Shown here: positions 33,942 through 43,920 of the stretch, in pieces
How the letters are laid out: each line of letters opens with the position of its first letter
Numbering within the stretch: the first letter of the stretch is position 1
From: an uncultured bacterium
Lineage (GTDB): Bacteria; Vulcanimicrobiota; Xenobia; Xenobiales; Xenobiaceae
NCBI GenBank assembly: GCA_934636825.1
Contig: CAKUBG010000001.1
Coordinates: forward strand, 186,001 to 250,000
Reading direction: 5' to 3'
DNA: 64,000 bases
Program-made: the position numbers and the translations under genes
Notes under the pieces: model-generated
Told to the model about the DNA's origin: nothing
Databases searched by the model: none
Seen by the model: only the letters and a program-made list of their open reading frames with translations

Positions 33942-34186
33942 AACTCGTTCCTCCAGACATCTCATTGGTGAGGCCACTAAGAAGAACTTTTAACCTAGCA
34001 AGCCGACCTTAAGATTATCAATACTGATCTTTCGATCATTCGTTAAAAATATAAACCCTTAGAAACAACGTCGCATCCTTCCCGCCTGAAACGGAGGCAT
34101 ACCCTAGCAGCCTTAGACTCCTAGCTACAGAGCCTTTATAAAAAGGGTCGGAACAATGCTTTGATATTTTACTACAAGAGTTTGGG

Positions 34187-34954
34187 CTAGTCAATACCAT
34201 TAGTTAAGATCTTGGCTTCACCGGAAGTAATAGCCACAGTGTGCTCAAAGTGAGCTGAAGGCTTACGATCTCCAGTTACATAAGTCCAACCGTCGTCTAA
34301 TTGGAACACTTTATAAGTTCCCAAGTTAATCATAGGCTCAATGGCAATAACCATGCCTTCTTTTAACTGCGGCCCTTTAAGGCGAGTATCGTAATTGGGA
34401 ACTTGCGGCGGCTCATGCATCTGGCGACCAACACCATGACCGACTAAAATACGCACAACTCCGAAGCCATTTTTCTCAGCGTGCTGTTGTACGGCCACAC
34501 CAATATCGCGAATAAAATTGCCCGGCTTAGCCTGAGCTATTCCCAAATAGAGACACTCTTTGGTAACATCAACCAGGCGACGAACATCAGCGGGAACTTC
34601 TCCCATAATGTGAGTTCTAGCGGAGTCGGAGACCCATCCTTTAAGAGTTACGCCGCAGTCGATAGAGACGATATCACCTTCTCTGATAACTCTGGGACCA
34701 GGAATACCGTGTACAACTTCATCATTGACAGAGATACAACAAGTACCAGGGAAGCCTCCGTATCCAAGAAAAGTGGGCACTCCCCCATGGCTGCGAATAA
34801 AATCCTCAGCCAGTTTATCTAGCTCTTTAGTGGTGATACCGGGCTTGCAATTGGCAGCCAACATATCATGACAAGCGCTCAAGACATTGCCGGAAGCTTT
34901 CATAAGCTCGATTTCATGCGGAGTTTTTATTTTTACTTTTTCATAAATACGCAT
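34187..34954 (-). CDS. map: Methionine aminopeptidase
   Basis: Type I methionine aminopeptidase, 255 residues. Metal and substrate residues lie in SIDCGVTLKGWVSDSART (two Asp), GHGVGRQMHEPPQVPNY (His) and AIEPMINLG (Glu); a C-terminal Glu follows. It removes the initiator Met from nascent proteins. Located after adk, as in many Gram-positive-type spc operons. Confidence 0.97.
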   Translation of the reverse strand: MRIYEKVKIKTPHEIELMKASGNVLSACHDMLAANCKPGITTKELDKLAEDFIRSHGGVPTFLGYGGFPGTCCISVNDEVVHGIPGPRVIREGDIVSIDCGVTLKGWVSDSARTHIMGEVPADVRRLVDVTKECLYLGIAQAKPGNFIRDIGVAVQQHAEKNGFGVVRILVGHGVGRQMHEPPQVPNYDTRLKGPQLKEGMVIAIEPMINLGTYKVFQLDDGWTYVTGDRKPSAHFEHTVAITSGEAKILTNGID

Positions 34955-35030
34955 ATCCAGACTCCCAAAAGTTGCTTACCGCCACACCGATAAAGTTACG
35001 GTAAGCAACCGGTTAAAAAAAATAGGTAGA

Positions 35031-35684
35031 CTAAAGTCCTTTAGCTTCTACCATAGCGGTAAACTGTTTTTCAGTATCAGCACTACCACGGCTACCATCT
35101 AAAGTAACCAATAAACCTTTATTGGAATAATATTCAATTAAAGGAGCAGTAGAATCGCGATAGACCTTTAAGCGAGAGGCAATAACCTCTTCATGATCGT
35201 CAGCCCTATGCACTAATTCGTGGTGACAGACGTCACAAATATTATCTTCCTTGGGAGGACGGTTTTTAATATTATAAACAGCATTACACGAGGGACAAAC
35301 GCGGCGAGTAACTAGACGATCTACTAATACGCTGTCAGGCACATTGAAAGCGATAACCGCATCTAAAGGTTTACCTGCTTTTTCCAAGCGTTCTTGCAAA
35401 GCTTCGGCCTGAGCGACAGTACGGGGGAAGCCGTCAAAAATAAAACCTTTTTCACAGTCAGGTTTCTGTAAGCGATCAAAAACTATATCAAGCACAAGTT
35501 CGTCGGGAACCAGCTCGCCCTTATCGATATAGGAAGCGATCTTTTTGCCAAATTCACTCTGGGAGGCACGATGTTCGCGGAAAATGTCTCCGGTAGAAAT
35601 ATGGGTAACTCCATATTTAGAAATAATGTAACTGGAAAGAGTACCTTTGCCACAGCCTGGAGGGCCGACTAAAACACAGCGCAT
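35031..35684 (-). CDS. adk: Adenylate kinase, zinc-lid type
   Basis: P-loop GPPGCGKGT, STGDIFREH, GFPRTVAQAEAL and a lid with CPSC and CDVC, the four-Cys zinc knuckle found in many Gram-positive and some other adenylate kinases. About 217 residues. It catalyses AMP + ATP to 2 ADP. I prefer ATG 35684, which opens MRCVLVGPP as the family does; a TTG four codons upstream is possible. A terminator-like hairpin separates it from secY. Confidence 0.96.
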   Translation of the reverse strand: MRCVLVGPPGCGKGTLSSYIISKYGVTHISTGDIFREHRASQSEFGKKIASYIDKGELVPDELVLDIVFDRLQKPDCEKGFIFDGFPRTVAQAEALQERLEKAGKPLDAVIAFNVPDSVLVDRLVTRRVCPSCNAVYNIKNRPPKEDNICDVCHHELVHRADDHEEVIASRLKVYRDSTAPLIEYYSNKGLLVTLDGSRGSADTEKQFTAMVEAKGL

Positions 35685-35703
35685 AGCCAAAAACAATCTC
35701 CTT

Positions 35704-35748
35704 AAAAAAAATAACCCGCTTGACCTTCTAGATCGAGCGGGCTTTTTA
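35704..35748 (-). terminator. Intra-operon terminator between secY and adk
   Basis: GCCCGCT with AGCGGGT (inside arms 35713-35742) is followed by a run of eight T on the minus strand after TTA. The plus strand side also has five T. It can reduce transcription from secY into adk and map. Confidence 0.8.
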
Positions 35749-35775
35749 CTTCAAAAGCTCAGAAGCTTTTCTGAC

Positions 35776-37089
35776 TTATTTCATAAAGCCTTGATACTTG
35801 CGCATAGTCAAGCGGGCTTGAATTTGCTGCATAGCATCCAAAGCTACACCTACGATAATGAGCAAAGAAGTGGATCCTAAGAAGAAAGTATTCACTTTGG
35901 TGAGCTGCATAATGTAAGTGGGAGCTACAGCCAACAAAGCCAAGAAGATAGCTGAAATGAAAGTAGTTCTGGAGAAAACTTTCTCGAGATATTCGGCAGT
36001 AGGACGACCAGGACGAATACCAGGTACGAAACCACCAGACTTTTTCAAATTGTCAGCGACATCATTGACATTGAAAGTAATGGCTGAATAGAAGTAAGTA
36101 AAGAATATTACCAAAGCGGCGTAGCAAAGATTGTAGAAAATGCCGCGAGGAGCAAAAATAGTCTCGATGTTGGTAGCTAAAGCAGCTACTCCAGGATGAC
36201 TACTACCCCACACTAAGTTCATAATCTGAGCCACAGTGTTTGGCATATACATAATGGAAATGGCAAAAATGATGGAAATTACGCCAGCGTTATTCACGCG
36301 GATAGGTAAATAACTAGAGTGACCGCCATACATTTTAGTACCGACTTGGCGTCTGGGATACTGGATAGGAATCTTACGAATTCCCAGGTGGATGTAAACA
36401 ATGCCAGCCACCAAAGCGATCAAAATCAAGAAGAAGATGATCAAGGAAATATAGTAAGCTGCGCCCTGAACGTTGGCGACTCTTAAGCTATCCATCAAGT
36501 AGTTGGGGAAGCGCAACACGATACCACCAAAGATGATCATGGACACGCCATTGCCTATGCCCTTATCGGTCATAAGCTCACCCAGCCACATCAAAAACAT
36601 CGTGCCGGTAACGAGAGCGATAACTACCATAACATAGAAACCGATACCGGTCATGGTGAAGACACCGCCTCCACCACCGCTATAGCGAGCTAAAGCTACG
36701 GTCATGAACAAAGCCTGCAAAACGGCCAATCCCAGAGTAAGCTGTCTGGTATAGGCGCCGATCTGTTTACGTCCTTGTTCTCCTCCTTCTTTTTGCAAGT
36801 CTTTGAGCTGGGGCAAAACCACAGTTAAAAGTTGCATAATAATGGAGGCGTTAATATATGGGGTAATACCCATAGCAGCAACAGAGAAGTTATTTAACGC
36901 ACCACCGGTGAACATACCCAGGAAGCGGAACAGCTCACCTTTGTTCAGCAGTGCGTTCCACACGTCTTTGTTTACGCCGGGCATACCGATATGTACAGTC
37001 AGAACAAAGATAGCCAGCCCGATAAACACCCAAGCCACACGGCTGCGAAGATCGTCCGACTTTAACGCATCTGCAAAAGAACTGGCCAC
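35776..37089 (-). CDS. secY: Preprotein translocase subunit SecY
   Basis: Ten membrane segments in 437 residues, the channel of the Sec translocon. Visible SecY markers: LGIMPYINASII-like GITPYINASIIMQLL in segment 2, GTMFLMWLGELMTDKGIGNG before segment 5, and GIRPGRPTAEYLEKV in the cytosolic loop before segment 9. It overlaps the end of rplO closely (3 bases gap). Confidence 0.98.
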   Translation of the reverse strand: MASSFADALKSDDLRSRVAWVFIGLAIFVLTVHIGMPGVNKDVWNALLNKGELFRFLGMFTGGALNNFSVAAMGITPYINASIIMQLLTVVLPQLKDLQKEGGEQGRKQIGAYTRQLTLGLAVLQALFMTVALARYSGGGGGVFTMTGIGFYVMVVIALVTGTMFLMWLGELMTDKGIGNGVSMIIFGGIVLRFPNYLMDSLRVANVQGAAYYISLIIFFLILIALVAGIVYIHLGIRKIPIQYPRRQVGTKMYGGHSSYLPIRVNNAGVISIIFAISIMYMPNTVAQIMNLVWGSSHPGVAALATNIETIFAPRGIFYNLCYAALVIFFTYFYSAITFNVNDVADNLKKSGGFVPGIRPGRPTAEYLEKVFSRTTFISAIFLALLAVAPTYIMQLTKVNTFFLGSTSLLIIVGVALDAMQQIQARLTMRKYQGFMK

Positions 37090-37091
37090 TT

Positions 37092-37544
37092 CTAGATTTC
37101 CTCTACCGTTCCGCCTACTTTAGTGATGGCTTCTTTGGAAGAAGCGGTGAAAGCGTGAAGCTGAACAGTGAGCTTCTTGGTGAGGCTGCCGTTGCCCAAA
37201 ACTTTGATGGGGTTGTTGAGGTTCTTAACTAAGCCAACGCTGAGTAAAGCCAAAGGATCTACGGTGTCGCCATCGTTGAAGCGCTCTAAGCTACCAACGG
37301 AAATCTCAGTGAAGATAACGCGGAAAGGATTTTTGAAACCGCGGAACTTAGGAAGTCTGCGGTACCAAGGGGTCTGACCACCTTCGAAGCCGGGGGCCTT
37401 CAAGCCGCCGGAGCGAGAGCCCTGACCGTTAGAACCACGACCGGCGGTTTTTACACTGCCGCAACCATGACCGCGGGCAACGCGTTTGCGAGAGCGACGA
37501 GCGCCGGAATTGGGAGCGATGCTGTTAGAACGCATGTTATTCAT
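37092..37544 (-). CDS. rplO: 50S ribosomal protein L15
   Basis: L15 of 150 residues with RSRKRVARGHGCGSVKTAGRG, NGQGSRSGG, FEGGQTPWYRRLPK and a C-terminal KLTVQLHAFTASSKEAI. Late 50S assembly protein. ATG 37544 lies behind GGAGG; the upstream extension in frame is leader. L30 (rpmD), normally just upstream, is absent. Confidence 0.97.
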   Translation of the reverse strand: MNNMRSNSIAPNSGARRSRKRVARGHGCGSVKTAGRGSNGQGSRSGGLKAPGFEGGQTPWYRRLPKFRGFKNPFRVIFTEISVGSLERFNDGDTVDPLALLSVGLVKNLNNPIKVLGNGSLTKKLTVQLHAFTASSKEAITKVGGTVEEI

Positions 37545-37586
37545 TGTTTCCTCCGTATGCTTCGCCCGAAACCAAACAAAGCTCAA

Positions 37587-37709
37587 AAGCTTCGGGAGAA
37601 GTCATAACTTTTATTTCATCATAGTATGAAAATTGCCCATTTTGAGAATGAGCAACTTTACGGTGTCGCAAAATAAATTCGAGCGACCCTAAGGACGCCC
37701 GACTTAATT
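37587..37709. other. rpsE-rplO gap, no rpmD
   Basis: This gap is too short for rpmD (about 180 bases) and no reading frame matches L30. It contains a hairpin (TTGC-x-CATT / AATG-x-GCAA, 37633-37655) followed by ATTTTC on the minus strand and a CCCGAAGC / GTTTCGGG stem at 37564-37597. Confidence 0.6.
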
Positions 37710-38285
37710 TTACTCGGCTTGAGCCTCTTCTGTATTCTGTACGCGATGGGCGCTCTGCTCTAATTCGGCAGCAGCTTTCTTACCGACCAACTCGACAACT
37801 TCTTTACCACGGTTGCGGGCAACCTGATTGGCGTTGAAGAGAGAAGCCAATCCTTTGATGGTGGAATAGACGATATTGATCTTGTTGGTAGAACCAATCG
37901 ACTTAGTAACAATGTTGTCAATACCGGCGCACTCTACTACAGCGCGGACGGCGGAACCGGCGATAACACCGGTACCAGGAGCAGCGGGACGAAGTACTAC
38001 GTTAGCGGCTCCGTAGAAAGAATTGACGGGGTGAGGAATGGTGGTTCCCATCAAAGGCACGCGGATGAGATTCTTACGAGCCTCTTCGTTACCTTTGCGG
38101 ATAGCGTCAGTGTTGTCACTGGCTTTACCAATACCAACGCCTACGACGCCCTGACCGTCGCCAACTACTACCAACGCGGCGAAACCGAAGCGCTTACCGC
38201 CCTTCACAACCTTCGACACGCGTTTGACTTGTACAACAACTTCTTTACTGAGGTCGAGCCCAGCGGGATCGATGCGGTTCCTCAT
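37710..38285 (-). CDS. rpsE: 30S ribosomal protein S5
   Basis: S5 of 191 residues: [38 protein letters not shown] and [20 protein letters not shown], both dsRNA-binding and C-terminal domains present. The C-terminus carries a 20-residue acidic tail beyond the usual length. Confidence 0.98.
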   Translation of the reverse strand: MRNRIDPAGLDLSKEVVVQVKRVSKVVKGGKRFGFAALVVVGDGQGVVGVGIGKASDNTDAIRKGNEEARKNLIRVPLMGTTIPHPVNSFYGAANVVLRPAAPGTGVIAGSAVRAVVECAGIDNIVTKSIGSTNKINIVYSTIKGLASLFNANQVARNRGKEVVELVGKKAAAELEQSAHRVQNTEEAQAE

Positions 38286-38338
38286 ATTTTCCTCCTGATG
38301 TAGGCAATGCGCCTATGGAAAAGTCTCTTCAGTTGAGC

Positions 38339-38701
38339 CTAGAACTCTAAGCCCTGCTCGCGAGCACCTTCTGCCAAGGCCGCCACACGTCCATGGAACT
38401 GGTAGCCGCCACGATCGAAGACGACACTATTGATTCCCTTTTCCTGAGCTCTCTGGGCGCAAAGCATACCTACACGCTTGGCCATCTCAGTGGGGGATAC
38501 TTTCTCGTCGCGCAGCGTCTTGTCTAAAGAGCTGGCGGATACGAGGGTGTGACCAGCTTGGTCATCAATTACTTGAGCGTAAACGTGCCTGCTGGAGCGG
38601 AAAACTGCCAAGCGGGGATACTCAGCTGTACCGCTGACATTCTTGCGAATACGAGCATGGCGACGCTGGCGCAAAACGTTACGAGAAACATTATTACTCA
38701 T
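38339..38701 (-). CDS. rplR: 50S ribosomal protein L18
   Basis: L18 of 120 residues: [34 protein letters not shown], and [20 protein letters not shown]. Binds 5S rRNA with L5 and L25. Four bases after rplF. Confidence 0.98.
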   Translation of the reverse strand: MSNNVSRNVLRQRRHARIRKNVSGTAEYPRLAVFRSSRHVYAQVIDDQAGHTLVSASSLDKTLRDEKVSPTEMAKRVGMLCAQRAQEKGINSVVFDRGGYQFHGRVAALAEGAREQGLEF

Positions 38702-38704
38702 AGC

Positions 38705-39265
38705 TTATTTACCAGTCTTTCCGGCCTTACCAGCCTTGCGAATTACAACTTCGTCTACGTAACGAATACCTTTGCCCTTGTAGGGTTCGGGACTTCTGAA
38801 TTCACGAATATTAGCAGCTACTTGTCCGACTTGCTGTTTGTCAGCACCCATAACGTGAATGCGGTTCAGCTTAGTACGAGCGTCGGACTCGACGTCAAAT
38901 TCGATACCCTCAATGGGCTCGACTTCGATGGGATGGGAGTAGCCTAAGTTAAGGGTGAGACCTTTGCCGGACTTAGCAGCGCGGTAACCAACACCGATAA
39001 TGTCTAAGGATACTTTATAACCCTGGGTTACGCCGATAACCATATTATTAATGAGAGTGCGGGCCAAGCCGTGCTGGGCTTTGGTTTCGCGCTCGTCATC
39101 GGGACGGACAACCAAAATGTGGTCTCCTTCCACCCGAACTTCCAATTTATCGCTAATGGCCTGAGTGAGCTCGCCTTTGGGTCCCTTTACGCGAACCTGT
39201 CCGGGCTCAACATGCACTTCTACACCCTTGGGAAGCACGATGGGTGTTTTGCCAATTCTGGACAT
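38705..39265 (-). CDS. rplF: 50S ribosomal protein L6
   Basis: L6 of 186 residues: SRIGKTPIVLPKGVEV, VKGPKGELTQ, and the C-terminal signature region SPEPYKGKGIRYVDEVV. Near the factor-binding site of the 50S. A short basic tail (RKAGKAGKTGK) ends the protein. Confidence 0.98.
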   Translation of the reverse strand: MSRIGKTPIVLPKGVEVHVEPGQVRVKGPKGELTQAISDKLEVRVEGDHILVVRPDDERETKAQHGLARTLINNMVIGVTQGYKVSLDIIGVGYRAAKSGKGLTLNLGYSHPIEVEPIEGIEFDVESDARTKLNRIHVMGADKQQVGQVAANIREFRSPEPYKGKGIRYVDEVVIRKAGKAGKTGK

Positions 39266-39314
39266 GACTATTCCTCCTGCAGTACTTGTCTTGGCACTGC
39301 CGCGCAGTAATTAC

Positions 39315-39713
39315 CTACCAAACGTAGGCGAGAACTTCACCGCCGACTCCAAGTTTACGAGCCTGCTTACCAGTAATGACGCCCTTAGGAGTAGACATAA
39401 CTACAGTACCTAAACCGCCATAAATACGGGGGATTTCGTTAGCTCCGACATACACCCTCAAACCAGGACGGCTGATACGCTTAATGCCGTTGATAACAGC
39501 CTCATTTTCGGGGCCGTACTTCAATTTGATGTGGATCACGCCCTGTACGCCAGTAGAAGCGACTTGATAACTAGCGATGTAACCTTCACGCAAAAGGACT
39601 TTGGCGATCTGCTCTTTGAGCTTGGAAGCCGGAATGTCCACCTGCTCGTGAACGGCTGTATTAGCGTTCCGAATACGTGTGAGCATATCGGCAATGGGAT
39701 CAGTGGTGGGCAT
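39315..39713 (-). CDS. rpsH: 30S ribosomal protein S8
   Basis: S8 of 132 residues: [51 protein letters not shown] and a final LAYVW. It binds the central domain of 16S rRNA and in many bacteria represses the spc operon. Confidence 0.98.
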   Translation of the reverse strand: MPTTDPIADMLTRIRNANTAVHEQVDIPASKLKEQIAKVLLREGYIASYQVASTGVQGVIHIKLKYGPENEAVINGIKRISRPGLRVYVGANEIPRIYGGLGTVVMSTPKGVITGKQARKLGVGGEVLAYVW

Positions 39714-39796
39714 TTCTTTTCCTCCCTGTATATAAAGCCGAATCCGGCAATCCCTCCGGAGACGGCGCGCTATTTAATAAGCGCAACGAAAAAATC

Positions 39797-39982
39797 TTAC
39801 CAACTGGACTTGGTGACGCCGGGGATCTGGCCCAAGTGGGCACGCTCTCTGAAGCAAATGCGGCAAAGTCCGAATTTACGGAAGTAAGCGCGAGGACGAC
39901 CGCAAAGTTTGCAGCGATTAACAGCGCGAACTTTGAACTTAGGTGTTCTGGCGGCTTTTACTTCTTGTGCTGTGGTAGCCAT
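39797..39982 (-). CDS. rpsN: 30S ribosomal protein S14, zinc type
   Basis: Short zinc-binding S14 of 61 residues: [16 protein letters not shown] and [18 protein letters not shown], with CxxC pairs. The short type Z form is typical of Gram-positive and several other phyla. Begins 18 bases after rplE. Confidence 0.98.
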   Translation of the reverse strand: MATTAQEVKAARTPKFKVRAVNRCKLCGRPRAYFRKFGLCRICFRERAHLGQIPGVTKSSW

Positions 39983-40000
39983 TAAACTTCCTCCAAAAAA

Positions 40001-40621
40001 CTACTGACGGAACGGGCAACCGAGGGCGCGCAATAAAGCAAATCCCTCTTTGTCGGTCTGAGCAGTGGTAACAACGCAGATGTCCATACCGCGAACTTTG
40101 TCAACCTTATCATAATCAATTTCAGGGAAAATGATCTGTTCTTTAAGGCCGAACGTATAGTTGCCGCGACCATCGAAAGACTTGGGAGAAATGCCCTGGA
40201 AGTCTCTGATACGAGGAAGGACTACATTGAAAACTTTCTCTAAGAAAGCCCACATAATGTCGCCGCGCAGAGTGACTTTGCAACCAATCTTGGCGCCTTC
40301 ACGAAGTTTGAAGTTAGAGATAGACTTGCGAGCCTTGGTGATAACCGGAGCCTGACCAGTGATAGCGCGCATATCAGATACAGCGCCTTCGAGAGACTTC
40401 GGATTGGCAATCGCTTCACCTACGCCCATATTCACAACGACTTTTACCAAGCGAGGAATGCGCATAGGGTTGGTGTAGTTAAATTCTTTTTTAAGAGCAG
40501 GAACGATTTCTTCCTGATAGCTCTTCTTGAGCTTAATGTTGGCTACCGGGGGACGACCGCCAGCAGCGAACTCTTCCTTCTTTTTCTTGGGAGCAGAAGG
40601 GGCTTTTCCTTGTTTGGCCAC
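40001..40621 (-). CDS. rplE: 50S ribosomal protein L5 with N-terminal extension
   Basis: L5 core with [35 protein letters not shown] and [14 protein letters not shown]. The 206 residues include about 25 extra N-terminal residues rich in Lys, Pro and Ala ([19 protein letters not shown]) before the usual start. It binds 5S rRNA. ATG 40621 is preceded by GAGGAGAATT, supporting the long form. Confidence 0.97.
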   Translation of the reverse strand: MAKQGKAPSAPKKKKEEFAAGGRPPVANIKLKKSYQEEIVPALKKEFNYTNPMRIPRLVKVVVNMGVGEAIANPKSLEGAVSDMRAITGQAPVITKARKSISNFKLREGAKIGCKVTLRGDIMWAFLEKVFNVVLPRIRDFQGISPKSFDGRGNYTFGLKEQIIFPEIDYDKVDKVRGMDICVVTTAQTDKEGFALLRALGCPFRQ

Positions 40622-40723
40622 TTGAATTCTCCTCTTCCCGTGGATTTCCGACCCACGGTTGCTAGATAGTGCAAGTCAACCGACCTGAACGCCTCTCGAG
40701 CGCCAAGTCAGCTGCCTACTACA

Positions 40724-41038
40724 CTAAAACTGTTCGTGACATTTCTTGCAAACGCGATGTTTGCACTTGTCAGCGTCGATTACTACGGCGGGGCGAGTGG
40801 GCTTACCGCACTTGGGGCATACCAACATAACGTTGCTAATGTGAATGGGCAGAGCCTTCTCAACAATAGTGCCCTGGGGGAAACGCGGAGGACGAGCCTT
40901 CATGTGGCGCTTTACTACGTTGACGCCATCGACAGTCACTTTTTTGTCCTTGGGGTTCACTTCGAGAACCTTGCCGCGCTTGTCGGCGTACTTGCCGCAA
41001 AGGACGACTACTTCGTCATCTTTCTTTACGTGAGCCAT
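40724..41038 (-). CDS. rplX: 50S ribosomal protein L24, zinc-ribbon type
   Basis: L24 of 104 residues with the KOW motif ([18 protein letters not shown]), [12 protein letters not shown] and a C-terminal pair CPKC ... CKKC, a zinc ribbon present in only some lineages. Initiates 50S assembly near the exit tunnel. Confidence 0.98.
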   Translation of the reverse strand: MAHVKKDDEVVVLCGKYADKRGKVLEVNPKDKKVTVDGVNVVKRHMKARPPRFPQGTIVEKALPIHISNVMLVCPKCGKPTRPAVVIDADKCKHRVCKKCHEQF

Positions 41039-41056
41039 TATTAACTCCTTAAAAAC

Positions 41057-41425
41057 TTACAATACCTCGGGCGCTAAGGACACAATCTTCATGAATTCGC
41101 GTTCGCGAAGTTCACGAGCCACCGGCCCAAAGATACGAGTGCCGCGGGGATTAAGATCATCTTTGATCACGACAGCCGCATTCTCGTCAAATCTAATATA
41201 GGAACCATCGGGACGACGGATGGGTTTCTTTACACGAACCACTACGGCTTTGACCACGTCGCCTTTCTTAATGGCTGCTCCAGGCTGTGCCTGCTTTACG
41301 GTTGCTACGATGATATCGCCAACACTTGCATAAGTAGTTGTAGAGCCACCGAGAACTCGGATACAGAGGAGCTCGCGTGCGCCGGAATTGTCAGCGACTC
41401 TGAGCCTGCTCTCCTGCTGGATCAT
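41057..41425 (-). CDS. rplN: 50S ribosomal protein L14
   Basis: L14 of 122 residues: [40 protein letters not shown] and [12 protein letters not shown]. It contacts the 30S at a conserved bridge. Confidence 0.98.
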   Translation of the reverse strand: MIQQESRLRVADNSGARELLCIRVLGGSTTTYASVGDIIVATVKQAQPGAAIKKGDVVKAVVVRVKKPIRRPDGSYIRFDENAAVVIKDDLNPRGTRIFGPVARELREREFMKIVSLAPEVL

Positions 41426-41508
41426 TGTGTTACTCCTTTAATTCTCTGCACGGCGCAATCCCCATACCCGGGCGTTCCGCCGTATTAGCAAAAAAAAGTC
41501 AGAAAATA

Positions 41509-41769
41509 CTAACGGGCTTTCTCGACGATTTCAACCAAACGCCAGCACTTCATCTTGGAATAGGGTCTGGTTTCCTGAATCTTTACGATATCGCCTTTAC
41601 CGCACTCGTTGTTCTCATCATGAGCGTGGAATTTCTTGCTCTTGTGGATGAACTTCTTATAAATGGGGTGCGCGAACTGACGGGTAACTTTTACTACGAT
41701 GGTTTTATCGCCAGCGTTACTGATAACTTCGCCAATTCTTACTTTGCGAATTCCGCGTTCTTCGTTCAT
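41509..41769 (-). CDS. rpsQ: 30S ribosomal protein S17
   Basis: S17 of 86 residues: [35 protein letters not shown], and [20 protein letters not shown]. Start overlaps the rpmC stop by one base (TAATG). Confidence 0.98.
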   Translation of the reverse strand: MNEERGIRKVRIGEVISNAGDKTIVVKVTRQFAHPIYKKFIHKSKKFHAHDENNECGKGDIVKIQETRPYSKMKCWRLVEIVEKAR

Positions 41770-41981
41770 TACTTGCTCTCCTTAAGCTCGAGCTCACGGA
41801 TAACGGTGTGAATTCTAGCGATTTGCTTTTTCACTTGACCTACCCGAGAGACATCCTGCAAATGACCCGTAGCCAATTGAAAGCGGAGGTTAAACAACTC
41901 TTGCTTGGCATCTACTAAACGTCCACGGAGAACAGCCAAACCCAGCTTCCTCAAGCCAGCGCGTTCTTCTTTCAGCTTCAT
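41769..41981 (-). CDS. rpmC: 50S ribosomal protein L29
   Basis: L29 of 70 residues: a two-helix protein with [20 protein letters not shown] and [14 protein letters not shown]. It lies at the exit tunnel. Two bases after rplP, overlapping rpsQ. Confidence 0.98.
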   Translation of the reverse strand: MKLKEERAGLRKLGLAVLRGRLVDAKQELFNLRFQLATGHLQDVSRVGQVKKQIARIHTVIRELELKESK

Positions 41982-41983
41982 AA

Positions 41984-42406
41984 TTATTCACCACCCAATC
42001 TTTCACGGGTAACAAAGCGGGTTTTCATAGGGAGCTTGTGAGCGGCTAAACGCATAGCTTCACGAGCTACATCTTCAGGGACTCCCGCAACTTCAAACAA
42101 TACTCTGCCGGTATGCACAACGGCTACCCAATAATCAGGAGCACCTTTACCGGAACCCATACGAGTTTCAGCGGGCTTCTTAGTTGCCGATTTATCAGGG
42201 AAAACTTTAATCCAGACTTTACCACCGCGTTTAATGAAACGCGTCATAGCGACACGAGCGGCCTCGATCTGCCTGTCGGTCACCCAACAAGGCTCAAGGC
42301 TCTGGATCCCATACTCACCAAAGGCCACGGTATTACCGCGCTGGGCCTTTCCTGTCATACGGCCACGGTGCGTCTTACGATACTTAACCCTCTTGGGGCT
42401 TAACAT
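41984..42406 (-). CDS. rplP: 50S ribosomal protein L16
   Basis: L16 of 140 residues: [56 protein letters not shown] and [12 protein letters not shown]. Needed for the A-site region. ATG 42406 behind GGAGGATAGG decides against the longer upstream frame. Confidence 0.98.
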   Translation of the reverse strand: MLSPKRVKYRKTHRGRMTGKAQRGNTVAFGEYGIQSLEPCWVTDRQIEAARVAMTRFIKRGGKVWIKVFPDKSATKKPAETRMGSGKGAPDYWVAVVHTGRVLFEVAGVPEDVAREAMRLAAHKLPMKTRFVTRERLGGE

Positions 42407-42519
42407 AATCCTATCCTCCACGCGATCGTAACTGCAAAATGCTGGACTAGTATAGAACATAGTTCCAACTTTTGCAAGTTACGTGCGAAAAAACTTAGCG
42501 TCTTGTTGTAAACAGTTTG

Positions 42520-43149
42520 TTAGCGCTTGGACAAAATGTCGCCGCGGTAGATCCAAACCTTTACACCAATCACACCGTAAGTGGTGTTAGCTTCTTTAAT
42601 AGAGTAGTCTACATCAGCTCTCAAGGTGTGCAAAGGCACTTTACCATTGAAAGTACGCTCGGTACGAGCGATTTCGCTTCCGCCTAAACGACCGGAAACC
42701 TGAATGCGGATGCCCTTAGCTCCAGCTTTCATAACACGCTGAGCGGCCTGCTTCATAGCACGACGGAAGGTCACGCGCTTTACCAAAGCGTCAGCAATGT
42801 TTTCAGCTACCAAAGAAGCCTCAAGTTCGTGTTGGTTGATTTCCTGGATAGAAATCTTTACGGACTTGGAAGTCATCTTTTCGAGACGACTGCGAAGGTC
42901 ATCGATACCGGCGCCTTTTTTACCAATTACCAAACCGGGCTTAGCGGTATTGACGATGACGTGCACTTTGCTAGCACGCTCGATCTCGACCTTGGTTACG
43001 CCAGCGTTCTTATGGAACTTGGTGATGAAGTCGCGGATACGTATATCTTCACGCAGCCAATTGGCATACTCTTTCTGACTGTACCAACGAGAGTCCCAGC
43101 CTCTGATGATGCCAACACGCAAACCATTGGGATGAATCTTCTGACCCAT
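42520..43149 (-). CDS. rpsC: 30S ribosomal protein S3
   Basis: S3 of 209 residues: [20 protein letters not shown], the KH domain ([17 protein letters not shown]), and [20 protein letters not shown]. It is part of the mRNA entry helicase. Overlaps rplV by one base (TAATG). Confidence 0.98.
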   Translation of the reverse strand: MGQKIHPNGLRVGIIRGWDSRWYSQKEYANWLREDIRIRDFITKFHKNAGVTKVEIERASKVHVIVNTAKPGLVIGKKGAGIDDLRSRLEKMTSKSVKISIQEINQHELEASLVAENIADALVKRVTFRRAMKQAAQRVMKAGAKGIRIQVSGRLGGSEIARTERTFNGKVPLHTLRADVDYSIKEANTTYGVIGVKVWIYRGDILSKR

Positions 43150-43535
43150 TAGTGTACATTCTCCTTCTCTTTGACAACGACGGTGATGTGGCTAGTTCTC
43201 TTGTGAAGCTGACTAGCACGACCGCGAGAGCGAGGGAGCCAACCTTTACCGGTGGGGCCTTCATCTACGAAAGCGCGATAAACAACGAGTTTGTCGGCGT
43301 CGAGGCCGTGGTTGTTTACAGCATTAGCCATAGCGGACTCTAAAACTTTAAGCATGGTGCCGGCAGCGCGCTTGTTAGTGAAGCGCAGCATGTTAACAGC
43401 AGCCACGGCGGGCTTGTTATAAATAGCCTGAGCGCAAAGGCGCAATTTGCGCGGGGTCATGTGGACGTACTTAGCAACAGCTCTAACCGTTAATTCTTCG
43501 GTCTTGGCGGCTGCTTCTGAACCTTTAACTGCCAT
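43149..43535 (-). CDS. rplV: 50S ribosomal protein L22
   Basis: L22 of 128 residues: [39 protein letters not shown] and [20 protein letters not shown], the tunnel hairpin included. About 15 extra N-terminal residues precede the usual start. Confidence 0.98.
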   Translation of the reverse strand: MAVKGSEAAAKTEELTVRAVAKYVHMTPRKLRLCAQAIYNKPAVAAVNMLRFTNKRAAGTMLKVLESAMANAVNNHGLDADKLVVYRAFVDEGPTGKGWLPRSRGRASQLHKRTSHITVVVKEKENVH

Positions 43536-43567
43536 AATTCCTCCAAGAATTTTCCTATAAGCCAGAA

Positions 43568-43861
43568 TTACTTCTTAGCGACTTTGCTCTTCTTCTCAGC
43601 TTTGCCGCCGGCGTGACCGCGGAACAGTCTGGTGGGAGCGAACTCACCCAACTTGTGACCGACCATCTCTTCAGCAACGTAAACAGAGACGTGAGTACGA
43701 CCGTTGTGAACGGCGATAGTGTGACCAATCATCTCAGGGGTGATGGTGCTGGCACGAGACCAGGTTTTTACCAGGTTTTTCTGGTTACTGGCGTTGAGTT
43801 TTTCAATCTTCTTCTGAAGATGTTCAGCCACGAATGGGCCTTTTTTCACTGAACGTGACAT
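43568..43861 (-). CDS. rpsS: 30S ribosomal protein S19
   Basis: S19 of 97 residues: [40 protein letters not shown] and [19 protein letters not shown]. In the 30S head with S13. Confidence 0.98.
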   Translation of the reverse strand: MSRSVKKGPFVAEHLQKKIEKLNASNQKNLVKTWSRASTITPEMIGHTIAVHNGRTHVSVYVAEEMVGHKLGEFAPTRLFRGHAGGKAEKKSKVAKK

Positions 43862-43920
43862 CTAAATCCTCCATAAATGAGGTACGGGCCTAGACAAGAC
43901 CAAGTACCTAGCTGACCTTA

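Noticed and set aside
33942..34186. Hidden infA in the map-rpmJ spacer
   Set aside because: No frame of about 72 codons with the S1-like IF1 pattern can be read on either strand.
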